From Skermanella sp. TT6 (GTDB lineage Bacteria; Pseudomonadota; Alphaproteobacteria; Azospirillales; Azospirillaceae): a stretch of 64,000 bases of DNA. The notes under the pieces are model-generated. The model was not told the origin of the DNA. It saw only the letters and a program-made list of their open reading frames with translations, and searched no databases. Below are positions 1 through 9,850 of the stretch, piece after piece; within the stretch, counting starts at the first letter, position 1; the number at the start of each line of letters is the position of its first letter. The stretch lies in assembly GCF_016653635.2 (NCBI RefSeq), contig NZ_CP067420.1, positions 1,371,501-1,435,500 on the forward strand, in the 5' to 3' direction. The translations under genes were made by a program, and so were the position numbers.

Positions 1-846
1 CTTCATGTGGCAATCGACGTTGCCGAGCAGCACGTAAGCCGCCAGCCTGCGGAACGCGCGCCGGGCGTCCAGCAGCGGAGCCGCCGAGCGGCGCAAGGCG
101 GCGGCCAGATCCTCGTAGCCCGCATCGTACTTTCCCTGATGATCCCGGCCGGGCCGGCGGTTCAGCACCTGCATGAAATCCTCGCAGCGTAGCTTTGCCT
201 CTCCATGCCGGTCGAATCGCCGGACGATCAGGCCGACACCGTCCACCCCCTCGACGGTTCCCACCCGGGCATCGCAGACCTCTTCGCTTCCCAGCAGGAC
301 GCGGCATAGCTCCAGGGTCGTCGCTTCGTTGCGGATCATGCCGGGAAGCATGCGGTCGGGATACTTGGCGATGAAGGGGGCCGGCCCGTCCGCGCCGGCC
401 GGAGCGATCAAGCCGTCCCGGCCGGTACAGAGGATCTTGGCCTGGACGCCGCTGATCGTCCGCTCCACCGCCGTCGCGGCGCGGTCCAGGGACGACGCCA
501 TCACCTTGGGAGCGTTGCTTGCGGGGTGTCCGGCAGGGTCTTCCATCCCGACCGCGCCGACGCAGTCGCGGCCGTAGGCCAGGAGGATGCCGAAATCGTC
601 GGCACCGTCGATTTCCGCATAGGCGCTCTGGCGCTGCCTGAGCCATCCTTCCGGGCCGAGATGGGCGAAGAACGGGATGAGACCGTGGGGATCGTCGTGG
701 CTCGGCCGATCGGCCGGAAGGGCGAAACCGATCATTTCGCGGAACCCGTCGGCATATTCGAAACGTGTTCCGCCCGCCGGTTCCTCGCTAAGGGTTCCGG
801 CGCGCAGGCCCTTGTAGGTGACGATTCCGTACCGGAGGGTAGCCAT
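1..846 (-). CDS. hipA: HipA-family serine/threonine kinase toxin, partial (C-terminus beyond left edge)
   Basis: This reading frame starts at ATG 846-844 and is open to position 1, so 282 residues are visible. HipA proteins are kinases that phosphorylate a translation factor or aminoacyl-tRNA synthetase (GltX in E. coli) and cause growth arrest; a HipB antitoxin represses the operon. Visible landmarks are an N-terminal HipA subdomain with FFAHLGPEG near 59-67, the phrase GRDCVGAV at 92-99, SGVQAKI at 132-138, RNEATTLELC at 172-181, VRRFDR at 208-213, and N276-V-D278-C-H280, which matches the catalytic N-D-G-H motif. About 120-150 residues of the kinase lobe should lie off the window. No hipB lies upstream; anmK is there on the same strand. 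A partner would have to be downstream, beyond the edge, or elsewhere. The upstream operators suggest autoregulation. Confidence 0.88.
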   Translation of the reverse strand, partial: MATLRYGIVTYKGLRAGTLSEEPAGGTRFEYADGFREMIGFALPADRPSHDDPHGLIPFFAHLGPEGWLRQRQSAYAEIDGADDFGILLAYGRDCVGAVGMEDPAGHPASNAPKVMASSLDRAATAVERTISGVQAKILCTGRDGLIAPAGADGPAPFIAKYPDRMLPGMIRNEATTLELCRVLLGSEEVCDARVGTVEGVDGVGLIVRRFDRHGEAKLRCEDFMQVLNRRPGRDHQGKYDAGYEDLAAALRRSAAPLLDARRAFRRLAAYVLLGNVDCHMK

Positions 847-936
847 GGTATGGTTTTCCGTACTAAACGACCCTCAGGGGGCGCCGTTGGTACAATAAAC
901 CATACCGGCACGTAAGTTGGTACGGAAAACCGTCCC
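847..936 (-). promoter_or_regulatory. Three 18-bp palindromic operator candidates in front of hipA
   Basis: Three related imperfect palindromes with consensus GGTAYGGTTTTCCGTACC lie at 847-864 (plus orientation), 889-906 and 919-936 (both read on the minus strand). Their centres are about 42 and 30 bp apart, close to whole helical turns. The first ends against the hipA start codon, so a bound repressor would block translation initiation signals or the promoter. This layout resembles HipB operator arrays, which also use several short palindromes. The regulator itself is not visible. Confidence 0.6.
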
Positions 937-938
937 GA

Positions 939-2009
939 TCAGGGCTCGTTGAAGCGTCCGCCGGTGAGGGGGCGGGGAACGCCGGTGGTGCCCGGCACGC
1001 TGAGCGGCAGGCCGGCGCGGCTTCGGACCGCCAGATAGGCGAAGGCCTGCGCCTCCAGCGCGTCGCCCTGCCATCCGACGCTGTCCACCGGCTCGACCGG
1101 CACGCCCAGCATGTCCCGAAGCAGGTCCATCAGGAAGCCGTTCAGCCGGCCGCCGCCGGTCACCAGCCAGCGCAGCGGCGGCTGAGGCAGCAGCGCGGCC
1201 GAGCGGGCGACCGCGCCCGCGGTGAAGGCGGTCAGGGTGGCGGCGCCGTCGGCGGCGTTAAGCGCCTCGACCGGCGAAACGTCGAAGCCGTCGCGATCGA
1301 GCGATTTCGGCGGCTGCTTCTTGAAATAGGGGGCTGCCAGAAGGCGGGACAGGACGCTCTGGTCGATGGTGCCGGATGCCGCCAGGGCGCCGTCGGCGTC
1401 GAACGGCCGGCCGGTGCGGGACAGGACCCAGTCGTCGATCAGGGCGTTGCCGGGGCCGGTGTCGAAGGCCAGCACGTCCTTGCCCCCGCGCCGGCCCAGC
1501 CATGTCACGTTCGCCACGCCGCCGATGTTCAACACCGCCAGGGGGCGGTCCAGATCCGCCGACAGCGCCTGGTGGTACAGCGGGACCAGCGGGGCCCCCT
1601 GGCCGCCGGCGGCCACGTCGGCGCTGCGGAAGTCGTGGACCACGGGAATGCCGGTCAGCGAGGCCAGCAGCGCGCCGTCGCCGATCTGCCAGGTGCGGCG
1701 GCGCTCGGGGGCGTGCAGGATGGTGTGGCCGTGGAACCCGATCAGATCGATCGGACCGGTCCGTTCCGCCAGCCGGCGCACCACGCCGGCATGCAGCTCC
1801 GTCAGCTCGCGCTCGACTTCCCCGACGGGACCCCGGCCGCCGAGGCAGCCGCGCAGCCGCTCGCGGAAACCGTCATCGTAGGGAACGGTGATGAAATCGC
1901 CGGTTTCGACATAGGTGAGGCCGTCGGTGCGGATCACCGCGGCGTCGATGCCGTCGAGCGACGTGCCGCTCATCAGGCCCAGGGCGGTCCGAACGGGGTT
2001 AAGCGTCAT
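939..2009 (-). CDS. anmK: Anhydro-N-acetylmuramic acid kinase
   Basis: AnmK opens 1,6-anhydro-MurNAc from recycled peptidoglycan and phosphorylates it to MurNAc-6-phosphate in the cytoplasm. The chosen ATG at 2009 gives 356 residues, normal for the family, and places the ATP-binding signature GLMSGTSLDGID at 11-22. Further family phrases are GFHGHTI, LNIGGVANVTW, AFDTGPGN and VTGGGRLNG. An upstream in-frame extension to 2081 exists but adds residues unlike the family. The gene is divergent from tyrS, a common arrangement in alphaproteobacteria. hipA follows on the same strand after a gap of about 92 bp. Confidence 0.95.
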   Translation of the reverse strand: MTLNPVRTALGLMSGTSLDGIDAAVIRTDGLTYVETGDFITVPYDDGFRERLRGCLGGRGPVGEVERELTELHAGVVRRLAERTGPIDLIGFHGHTILHAPERRRTWQIGDGALLASLTGIPVVHDFRSADVAAGGQGAPLVPLYHQALSADLDRPLAVLNIGGVANVTWLGRRGGKDVLAFDTGPGNALIDDWVLSRTGRPFDADGALAASGTIDQSVLSRLLAAPYFKKQPPKSLDRDGFDVSPVEALNAADGAATLTAFTAGAVARSAALLPQPPLRWLVTGGGRLNGFLMDLLRDMLGVPVEPVDSVGWQGDALEAQAFAYLAVRSRAGLPLSVPGTTGVPRPLTGGRFNEP

Positions 2010-2159
2010 GTTGGCTGCTATGGTGCTGGCAAAGAAGGGCGGGTGCCGCCCTGTTTCCCATGGGAAGGCTAAGGCGCGCAAGCCCCGCTGGCCCGGTTCG
2101 GCGGTTTGTGCTAACAGACGCCGCCCTCGGAACCCTCCTTCAAGACCTGGACCCTAGAG

Positions 2160-3413
2160 ATGAGCGATCTCCGTTCGGAATTCCTGCGCATCCTGACCAC
2201 GCGCGGATTCATCCATCAGTGCACCGACCTGGAAGGCCTGGACGCGCTGGCCTCCGAGGGGATCGTGACCGCCTATATCGGCTTCGACTGCACGGCGGAC
2301 AGCCTGCATGTCGGTCATCTGGTCTCGATCATGATGCTGCGCTGGCTGCAGCGCTGCGGGCACAAGCCGATCGTCCTGATGGGCGGCGGGACCACCAAGA
2401 TCGGCGATCCGACCGGCCGCGACGAGAGCCGCAAGATGCTGACCGACGAGCAGATATCGGCCAACATGGACGGCATCAAGCGGGTGTTCGGCCAATTCCT
2501 GACCTTCGGCGACGGGCCGACCGACGCCGCCATGGTCAACAACGCCGACTGGCTGGAGAAGCTCGGCTACATCACGTTCCTGCGCGACATGGGCGTGCAT
2601 TTCACGGTCAACCGCATGCTGACCTTCGACAGCGTCAAGCTGCGGCTGGAGCGCGAGCAGCCGATGACTTTCCTGGAGTTCAACTACATGATCCTCCAGG
2701 CCTACGACTTCCTGGAACTGCACCGCCGCGTCGGCTGCCGGCTCCAGATGGGCGGCTCCGACCAGTGGGGCAACATCGTCAACGGCGTCGAGCTGGGCCG
2801 CCGGGTGGACCAGGCCGGCCTGTTCGGCCTCACCACCCCGCTGATGACGACCGCGTCCGGCACCAAGATGGGCAAGAGCCTGGGCGGGGCCGTCTGGCTC
2901 AACGCCGACCGGCTCTCGCCCTACGATTACTGGCAGTTCTGGCGCAACACCGAGGACGCCGACGTCGGCCGCTTCCTGCGCCTCTTCACCGAGCTGCCGC
3001 TGGACGAGATCGCCGAGCTGGAGCGGCTGGAGGGGGCCGGCATCAACGAGGCCAAGAAGCGCCTGGCCTTCGAGACGACCCGGATGTGCCACGGCGAGGC
3101 CGCGGCGCTGGAAGCCGCCGAGACCGCGCGGCGCACCTTCGAGCAGGGCGGGCTGGCCGAGGGCCTGCCGACGGTCGGGATCGCCCGCGCCGAGCTGGAC
3201 GCCGGCATCCCGGTGATCGACCTGCTGGTCCGCGCCGACCTGGCGGCCTCGAAGGGCGAGGCCAAGCGCCTGATCAAGGGCGGCGGCGCCCGGCTGAACG
3301 ACGCCGTCGTGGTCGATGAGGCGCAGGTGACCGGCACGGGCGACCTCAACGCTGAGGGCGTGCTGAAGCTGTCGGCCGGCAAGAAGCGCCACGCCCTGGT
3401 CAAGGCGATGTGA
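2160..3413 (+). CDS. tyrS: Tyrosine--tRNA ligase
   Basis: This is a class I aminoacyl-tRNA synthetase that charges tRNA-Tyr. The protein is 417 residues, as expected for the bacterial TyrS type. The HIGH-type motif is HVGH at 50-53 and the KMSKS-type loop is KMGKS at 236-240. The tyrosine-binding region GGSDQWGN lies at 198-205. A C-terminal S4-like RNA-binding domain covers about 350-410. The start at 2160 follows a weak purine-rich stretch. A GC-rich hairpin sits directly after the stop. Confidence 0.97.
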   Translation: MSDLRSEFLRILTTRGFIHQCTDLEGLDALASEGIVTAYIGFDCTADSLHVGHLVSIMMLRWLQRCGHKPIVLMGGGTTKIGDPTGRDESRKMLTDEQISANMDGIKRVFGQFLTFGDGPTDAAMVNNADWLEKLGYITFLRDMGVHFTVNRMLTFDSVKLRLEREQPMTFLEFNYMILQAYDFLELHRRVGCRLQMGGSDQWGNIVNGVELGRRVDQAGLFGLTTPLMTTASGTKMGKSLGGAVWLNADRLSPYDYWQFWRNTEDADVGRFLRLFTELPLDEIAELERLEGAGINEAKKRLAFETTRMCHGEAAALEAAETARRTFEQGGLAEGLPTVGIARAELDAGIPVIDLLVRADLAASKGEAKRLIKGGGARLNDAVVVDEAQVTGTGDLNAEGVLKLSAGKKRHALVKAM

Positions 3414-3436
3414 GGCGGCGGCCGGCTTGCCGCCTC
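3412..3436. terminator. GC-rich hairpin between convergent tyrS and the AsmA-like gene
   Basis: An inverted repeat GAGGCGGC (3412-3419) and GCCGCCTC (3429-3436) with a 9-nt loop lies in the 27-bp gap between the two convergent stop codons. It lacks a U tract on either strand, so it may act as a weak bidirectional terminator or a barrier to 3' decay. The position is the main support. Confidence 0.4.
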
Positions 3437-3440
3437 CGGT

Positions 3441-6400
3441 TCAGTCGCTCTCGGGATACTCGTAGACCCAGGGGCTCTTGTCCGTGCCCGCGTCGTGGTC
3501 CAGGAAGAAGAGGTTGCGGAGGAATCCCGGAGCCAGCACGGCCAGCGGGTTGACCCGGACCGACGGGTCGTTCAGCGGCCCCTGGATCTGGTAGGTCGCG
3601 GCGAAGATCCCCTGGCCCTCGCCGCCGGTCAGGATGTCGCCCAGCACGGGGATGGAGCCCAGCAGGCGGTTCAGGCCGTAGATCGGCACGATGGTACCTT
3701 GCAGGTCCGCGCGCTCGCCCCCAACGTCGATGGTCCCCTCCATGGTCAAGCCCAGCGCCGACCCGGAGGTGCGCACATCGTCGAAACGCACCTTCTCCTG
3801 CCGCTCCTCCCAGCTGAACTCGCCGGTCAGCTTGGAGAAGCCGAGGCTGCGGCCTTCCACCAGTTCGGCGAACCCGCTGGGCGACACCGCATTGAGAAGT
3901 CTGGCCAGCACCGGCGCGTTGACCATGGCATAGTCGCTCATCTCGATCCGTCCGGCCAGCGGGCTGCCCGGCCGGGACGGGTCGGTGCGGCCGACGATGG
4001 TCAGCTTGCCGCCGCGGATATTGTCGAACAGGTCCAGGGCGTACAGCATCGCGCCGGCGTCGCCGGTCTCCAGCACGAGCCGGCGGCCCGCCGCCTCGGG
4101 CGCGTACTGGAGCACGAGATGGGAACCGGACTGGCCGACCCGGGCATTGACCTGGGCCGCGGTCCATCCCTCCGGGTCGCGCTGGAGATTTGCCGAGACT
4201 TCGCGCAGGCTCCGTCCTTCGCCCAGGACGACCCGGTCCACCGCCGCCGTCACTTCGAGCGGGATCTTGTCCTCTCCATCCGCAGGCTTGCCCTTCTTCC
4301 CGTCGCGGAGCGGGCGCAGGTCAAGGCTCTGCCCGGAAAGGTTCACCTTCCAGCCGCCCCCCGCCATCGGCGCCGCGTCGCCCGCCAGGCGGGTCGCCCC
4401 CAGCGACAGGCCGGCCACCGTCACGCCCCGGACGGCGCCGTCCGGCGCCAGTTCCACGGCGCCGGTGGCCGCGAGCCCCGACGTGTCCAGGGCGATGTCG
4501 GACAGGCGGACGGGGTCGCCCCTGGCCAGTTCCAGCGTCGCGCGGGCGGTTCCGGGCATGCCCGGCCGCTTGGTCCAGTCCAGGAGTTCGACCGCCATGC
4601 CGGCGTCCCGCAGGTCCAGGTTCGCCGCGAGCCTGCCCTGGCCCGGTTTCGCGACGGTATAGACGGCGTCGAGGCCGACCGGTCCGGTCAGGAAGGGCCG
4701 GGTCGGAAAGCCCAGCCTTTCGCGGTCGGCGTCCCCAAGCACGCCGCGCGCGGTGATCCGGGTCAGGATGTCGGCCTTGGACGAGAAGCTTTCCATCCAG
4801 CTGAAATCGGCCGGGATGCCGTTGACCCGCGCATTGCCGGCGATCACCAGCTTCTGCGGGTCGAGCGTCAGCTCGCCGTCCGCCTTCGTCACCGGCAGGC
4901 GGGGCAGCAGGCCGCTGACCGACACGTCCGACAGCTTGCCCTTCGCGCCGAACACGATGTCGTCCACCGTCAGGCTGTTGAACAGCGGGAACTTGAAGGT
5001 CAGCCGCGCGCTGGCCGATCCGCCGACCGACGACGGCTTCAGCCCCAGCTTGTCGGGAAAGCCGAGCGGCTTGTGGTTCAGCACCTCCAGCGCGGTCCGC
5101 AGCGGGCCGGAGACCGGGGTCGCGATGTCGATCGCCTGGTCATCGCGGTCCAGCCCGGTGATCACGATCTTCGACGCGCCGACGGCCATGTCGCGGAGTT
5201 GCCCGCCCTCGGCGTCCACGGTCAGGGTGCTCGGGGAGATCCGGACCACCCCGTCCACCCCGGTGACCGGCGGCAACTCCTTGAAATAGCGGACCTGCAC
5301 GCCCTTGACCCGGATCTCGCTGTCCAAGGATGCCAGCGTGGACTCGTCGGGCGCGTCCAGGTCGATCACCGCATGGGCGGTCGCGCGGGCTTGCTCGGCG
5401 CGGCCGGCCGACAGGTTCTCGGTGATCCAGCCGCGCGGGTTGGCGGCGACTCCCCGGGGCCATAGCCGGTGCAACTCGTCGATCGGCACGCCCGTGATCT
5501 CGGCGGATCCGGTCACGTCGAGCTTGCGGTTGCCGAGATCGAGCGCGACGGCGTTCAGCGAGACGGTCGGCCCGCCCGGATCCGGGCCCAGGGCCGCGGT
5601 GAATTCGTCCACCACGACGCGGCGCTTCAGGCTGTCGAACGAGGCGCGAAGCCGCGCCTGCGCCAGTTTCAGCGGTTCGGCATAGAAGTCGGGCAGGGTG
5701 AGGGTACCGTCCCGGCCGGAGACGTCGATCTGCGCCTCCATCGGGACGAAGGCGCGGTCCAGGCGAAGCTCCGCCTTGCCGTCCAGCACCATGGCGGCGC
5801 CGGACAACGCCGCCAGCGCGGGAGCCCGGCCGGCCAGGTCGGCCGGCGACACATTGCCGAACCGTCCAGTCACCTCGGTGATCCCGTCGGCACTGCGGAA
5901 CCGGAGCCGGGCATCGAGCCGGACGACGCGGTTGCCCATTTCCAGGTCGAGGCGGGCGCTGCCGCCCAAACCCGCCTCGTCGCGCCGAAGGATGACGTCG
6001 CCCCGCGGCGCCTGCCAGACCTGGCCGAGCAGCCGGTCGTCCAGGGTCAGGCGCGCACCGGAAACGCGGACTTCTGACAGGCGCGACAGCGGGCCTGGCT
6101 TGGTGCCGGGCGGCTGCTGCAGCGCCTTCAGCACCTCCTCGACCACGTCGACCTCGCCATGCTCGACCGGCAGGTCGCCGGTGCGGACATCGACATCGAC
6201 CGTGCCGTCCGCCGCGCGCTGGAGTTGGATGTCCGGCTGGAAAACCCGGAGCACGGTCGGCTGGACATGGCCCTGCACCAGCTCGCGCATGTCGAAGCTG
6301 ATGCCCAATGCCGGCACCGCCGCGATCAGCGCGCCGGTCGGACCGTAGATGCGGGCATCGCGGGCGCGGATGTCGAATGCCTGGAAGTCGAACGCGCGGT

Positions 6401-6638
6401 CCCCGTCCTCGGTCCCCGTGCCGCCCCAATTCAGCACGGTCTCGCCGATGTCGACCCGGACGCCCATGCGTGAGTCGTTCAGCGTCTGCTCGATCACCGG
6501 GGTCAGGAAATCGACCTGGATCGGACCGCCGGACAGACGCCACAGGAACAGCGCCACTACGACCGTCAGCCCGATCAGGACGGCGCTGACGGCCTCGATC
6601 AGCACGAGGCCGGTAAATCGTCCCGCCTTCCGGATCAC
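3441..6638 (-). CDS. AsmA/YhdP-like (DUF3971) large envelope protein
   Basis: This frame encodes about 1065 residues if the GTG at 6638 is used; the frame continues upstream but would then lie inside glnE on the other strand. One N-terminal membrane segment spans about residues 10-32, and the remainder is periplasmic, rich in alternating beta-type sequence. The C-terminal region, with phrases such as LTGEFSWEERQ and GSIPVLGDILTGGEGQG, matches the AsmA_2/DUF3971 tail found in YhdP and TamB relatives. Those proteins are long hydrophobic grooves thought to carry phospholipids from inner to outer membrane. The start lies 147 bp from the divergent glnE start, so the two probably share a promoter region. 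Function here is inferred from fold class. Confidence 0.8.
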   Translation of the reverse strand: MIRKAGRFTGLVLIEAVSAVLIGLTVVVALFLWRLSGGPIQVDFLTPVIEQTLNDSRMGVRVDIGETVLNWGGTGTEDGDRAFDFQAFDIRARDARIYGPTGALIAAVPALGISFDMRELVQGHVQPTVLRVFQPDIQLQRAADGTVDVDVRTGDLPVEHGEVDVVEEVLKALQQPPGTKPGPLSRLSEVRVSGARLTLDDRLLGQVWQAPRGDVILRRDEAGLGGSARLDLEMGNRVVRLDARLRFRSADGITEVTGRFGNVSPADLAGRAPALAALSGAAMVLDGKAELRLDRAFVPMEAQIDVSGRDGTLTLPDFYAEPLKLAQARLRASFDSLKRRVVVDEFTAALGPDPGGPTVSLNAVALDLGNRKLDVTGSAEITGVPIDELHRLWPRGVAANPRGWITENLSAGRAEQARATAHAVIDLDAPDESTLASLDSEIRVKGVQVRYFKELPPVTGVDGVVRISPSTLTVDAEGGQLRDMAVGASKIVITGLDRDDQAIDIATPVSGPLRTALEVLNHKPLGFPDKLGLKPSSVGGSASARLTFKFPLFNSLTVDDIVFGAKGKLSDVSVSGLLPRLPVTKADGELTLDPQKLVIAGNARVNGIPADFSWMESFSSKADILTRITARGVLGDADRERLGFPTRPFLTGPVGLDAVYTVAKPGQGRLAANLDLRDAGMAVELLDWTKRPGMPGTARATLELARGDPVRLSDIALDTSGLAATGAVELAPDGAVRGVTVAGLSLGATRLAGDAAPMAGGGWKVNLSGQSLDLRPLRDGKKGKPADGEDKIPLEVTAAVDRVVLGEGRSLREVSANLQRDPEGWTAAQVNARVGQSGSHLVLQYAPEAAGRRLVLETGDAGAMLYALDLFDNIRGGKLTIVGRTDPSRPGSPLAGRIEMSDYAMVNAPVLARLLNAVSPSGFAELVEGRSLGFSKLTGEFSWEERQEKVRFDDVRTSGSALGLTMEGTIDVGGERADLQGTIVPIYGLNRLLGSIPVLGDILTGGEGQGIFAATYQIQGPLNDPSVRVNPLAVLAPGFLRNLFFLDHDAGTDKSPWVYEYPESD

Positions 6639-6785
6639 CTCGACGCGTCCATCCCGATGACTGTCCCCCTGGCGAAAATACAGGCACCGTTCCCGGCGCC
6701 ACGGTTGACCCGAACGCTTCCGGCGCGCAGTCTCGATTCCATCTCCGGCCCGCGCCGGACCTCCGCAGCGAACAGTCCAGCCGCC

Positions 6786-9776
6786 ATGACAGCCGCCGAC
6801 GCCCTTTTCGACCCGACATCCCTGCCCAAGCCGGCGGACCCCAACGCGACCTCCCTCGGGCTGGAACGCTGGGCGGAGCAGGCCGCCCGCTGCCCCGACG
6901 CCGAGGCCGCCGCGTTCGCCCGCGCATATGCCGAAGACCCGGCGGGCCGCCGGCTGCTGGAGGCGGTGTTCGGAAACTCCCCCTTCCTGACCCAGGCCAT
7001 GGTGATGGACCTGCCCTTCGCCCGGCGCATGCTGACGGAGGGATGGGATGCCGGTTTCGACGCCGAACTGCGGGCGATCCGCGCCGAACTGGCCGGCGAG
7101 CGCGACATGGCGCGCCTGATGGCGAGGCTGCGGGTCGCCAAGCGCCGGGTATCGCTGGTCACCGCGCTGGCCGACATGGCGGGGGCATGGGACCTTGCCC
7201 GCGTCACCGGGGCGCTCAGCACCTTCGCGGAGGACGCGCTCCGCCTGTCCTGCAACCATCTGCTGTCGAAAGCGGCGGCGGGCGGGGCGCTGATCCTTCC
7301 CGAGCCGGAGCGGCCGTCGGTCGGAAGCGGTTTGATCATTCTGGCCATGGGCAAGTTCGGGGCGCGAGAGCTCAATTATTCCAGTGATATCGATCTGATC
7401 GTCCTTTACGACGACCATGTCGTCCAGACCACCCAGCCGGACAACATGGCCCGGACCTTCGTACGTCTCGCCCGCGATCTTGTCCGCATTATGGAGGAAC
7501 GTACGCGGGACGGCTACGTCTTCCGCACGGATCTCCGTTTGCGCCCGGATCCGGGCGCCACGCCGCTGGCGGTCTCGATCTCGGCGGCGGAATCCTACTA
7601 CGGCAGCCTGGGCCAGAACTGGGAGCGCGCGGCCATGATCAAGGCCCGCGCGGTCGCCGGCGACCTGGAGGCGGGGGCTCATTTCCTGCGCTTCCTGGTC
7701 CCCTTCGTCTGGCGCCGCAGCCTGGATTTCGCGGCGATCCAGGACATCCACTCGATCAAGCGCCAGATCAACGCCCACCGGGGCTACCGGACGACGGCGG
7801 TGAACGGCCACAATGTGAAGCTGGGCCGGGGCGGCATCCGGGAGATCGAGTTCTTCGCCCAGACCCAGCAGCTGATCTTCGGCGGCCGCGACCCGACGCT
7901 CCGGACCTCGGGCACGGTGGAGAGCCTGCTGGCCCTGGTCGCGGCCGGCCGGATCGAGCGGTCGGTCGCCGACGACCTGATCCGCGCCTACGGTTTCCTG
8001 CGCAAGGTCGAGCACCGCGTCCAGATGAGGGACGACCGCCAGACCCATACGCTTCCGGCCGACGATGCCGGGATCGCGGCGCTGGCCGCCTTCATGGGCT
8101 ACGACGCGGCGGAGCCGTTCCGCGCCGACCTGCTGGGCACGCTGGCCTTGGTGGAGGACCATTACGCGGCCCTGTTCGAGGAGGCGCCGCCCCTGGCCGG
8201 CGCGGGCAACCTCGTGTTCACCGGGACCGAGGACGATCCGGACACCCTGGCGACGCTCCGTGCCATGGGCTTCGGCAACCCGTCCTCGGTCGCCGCCGCT
8301 GTGCGCGCCTGGCACCATGGCCGCTACCGGGCGACCCGGAGCACCCGGGCGCGGGAACTGCTGACCGAACTGGCGCCGACCCTGCTCCGGGCGCTGGGCG
8401 ACACGGCGAACCCGGACGACGCCTTCAACCGCTTCGACGAGTTCCTGGCCCGGCTGCCGGCCGGCGTGCAGCTCTTCTCGATGTTCTACAGCAACCCCAA
8501 CCTGCTCAACCTGGTGGCCGAGATCATGGGCAGCGCCCCGCGCCTCGCGGGGGTGCTCAGCCGCAACCCCAACCGGCTCGACGCGGTGCTGACGCCGGGA
8601 TTCTTCGACGCGCTGCCGTCCCGCGGGGCGCTGGCCGAGCAGCTCGGCCTGCTGCTGCGCCAGGCGCGCGATTTCGAGGACGTGCTGAACATCACCCGCC
8701 GCTGGACCAACGACCAGATCGTCTGGGCCGGCATCCATATCCTGCGCAACATCACCGACGGCGAGCGCTGCGGGCCTTTCCTGTCCGACGTCGCCGACCT
8801 CGGGCTGGCGGCCCTGGAGCCGCGCGTGACGGAGGAGTTCGCCCGCCGCCACGGCCGGTTCGACGGGCATGGGGTGGCGATCCTGGCGCTGGGCAAGCTG
8901 GGCAGCCGCCAGATGACCCTACGCTCCGACCTGGACCTGATCATGGTCTACGACGTGCCGCCGGACCTCGGCACGTCCGACGGCGAGAAGCCGCTGGCGC
9001 CGAACGAGTATTTCATCCGGCTGACCCAGCGCATGATCAACGCCGTGACGGCGCCGACCGGCGAAGGACGCCTCTACGACGTGGACATGCGGCTTCGCCC
9101 CAGCGGCAATGCCGGCCCCCTGGCGATCAGCCTGGAGAGCTTCGCCCGCTACCAGGCGAACGACGCCTGGACCTGGGAGCACATGGCGCTGACCCGCGCC
9201 CGGGTGATCCACGGTCCGCCCGGCCTCGTCGAACGGCTGGAAGCCGCCGTGCGCGGGGTGCTCACCCGCCCGCGCGATCCCGACAAGCTGCTGCGAGACG
9301 TCTCGGAGATGCGAGCCCGGATCGACAAGGAGTTCGGCACGACCGACATCTGGGACGTCAAGTATGTCCGGGGCGGCACCATCGACGTGGAGTTCGTCGC
9401 CCAGTACCTGATGCTGCGCCACGCGGCCGAGCATCCGGAAATCCTCAGCGGCGACGCCGCGGCCGCGCTGCGCGCCGCGGCCCGGGCCGGCCTGCTGGAC
9501 GGCAGGGTCGCGGACGACCTGTGCGCGGCGCTGTCGCTGTGGCGCCGCATCCAGGGCTTCCTGCGCCTGACCACGGAGGGCCGGTTCGTAGCCGAGAAGG
9601 CCCCCGCCGGCCTGCGCCAGGCCCTGATCCGCGCCGCCTTCCCGGAAAGCGCCGATGACGCCGGCTTCGGCTTCGACGCGCTCGAAGCCAAGGCCCGCGG
9701 CATCGCCGCCCGGGCGCACCGCCATTTCGTCGATCTGGTGGACGAGCCGGCGGCGCGGCTGGCCGACCTGGGGTGA
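6786..9776 (+). CDS. glnE: Bifunctional glutamine synthetase adenylyltransferase / adenylyl-removing enzyme
   Basis: GlnE adenylylates and de-adenylylates glutamine synthetase in response to PII and glutamine. The protein has two nucleotidyltransferase domains. The first carries YSSDIDLIVLYD (encoded near 7377-7412), the second LRSDLDLIMVYD (near 8922-8957). Each is followed by a GlnD-type PII-uridylyltransferase helical domain, including KLGRGGIREIEF and the second-half equivalent RGGTIDVEFVAQY. The ATG at 6786 gives 996 residues, in the family range. An in-frame ATG at 6657 would add a low-complexity R/S/P-rich leader and is less likely. Confidence 0.95.
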   Translation: MTAADALFDPTSLPKPADPNATSLGLERWAEQAARCPDAEAAAFARAYAEDPAGRRLLEAVFGNSPFLTQAMVMDLPFARRMLTEGWDAGFDAELRAIRAELAGERDMARLMARLRVAKRRVSLVTALADMAGAWDLARVTGALSTFAEDALRLSCNHLLSKAAAGGALILPEPERPSVGSGLIILAMGKFGARELNYSSDIDLIVLYDDHVVQTTQPDNMARTFVRLARDLVRIMEERTRDGYVFRTDLRLRPDPGATPLAVSISAAESYYGSLGQNWERAAMIKARAVAGDLEAGAHFLRFLVPFVWRRSLDFAAIQDIHSIKRQINAHRGYRTTAVNGHNVKLGRGGIREIEFFAQTQQLIFGGRDPTLRTSGTVESLLALVAAGRIERSVADDLIRAYGFLRKVEHRVQMRDDRQTHTLPADDAGIAALAAFMGYDAAEPFRADLLGTLALVEDHYAALFEEAPPLAGAGNLVFTGTEDDPDTLATLRAMGFGNPSSVAAAVRAWHHGRYRATRSTRARELLTELAPTLLRALGDTANPDDAFNRFDEFLARLPAGVQLFSMFYSNPNLLNLVAEIMGSAPRLAGVLSRNPNRLDAVLTPGFFDALPSRGALAEQLGLLLRQARDFEDVLNITRRWTNDQIVWAGIHILRNITDGERCGPFLSDVADLGLAALEPRVTEEFARRHGRFDGHGVAILALGKLGSRQMTLRSDLDLIMVYDVPPDLGTSDGEKPLAPNEYFIRLTQRMINAVTAPTGEGRLYDVDMRLRPSGNAGPLAISLESFARYQANDAWTWEHMALTRARVIHGPPGLVERLEAAVRGVLTRPRDPDKLLRDVSEMRARIDKEFGTTDIWDVKYVRGGTIDVEFVAQYLMLRHAAEHPEILSGDAAAALRAAARAGLLDGRVADDLCAALSLWRRIQGFLRLTTEGRFVAEKAPAGLRQALIRAAFPESADDAGFGFDALEAKARGIAARAHRHFVDLVDEPAARLADLG

Positions 9777-9850
9777 CGCGACGCCGCTTGGCGAGGTCGT
9801 CTTTCCGGCAGTATCCCGCCAGTGTTCCGGCACAGTGGTCGTGAGTGGGG

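Noticed and set aside
2154-3392. Antisense frame opposite tyrS
   Set aside because: High GC produces long open antisense frames; the product has no recognisable domain and tyrS is certain.
6639-8870. Upstream continuation of the minus-strand AsmA-like frame
   Set aside because: It lies entirely antisense to glnE, has R/Q/G-rich composition and no family character. The membrane anchor that begins the true protein sits just after GTG 6638.
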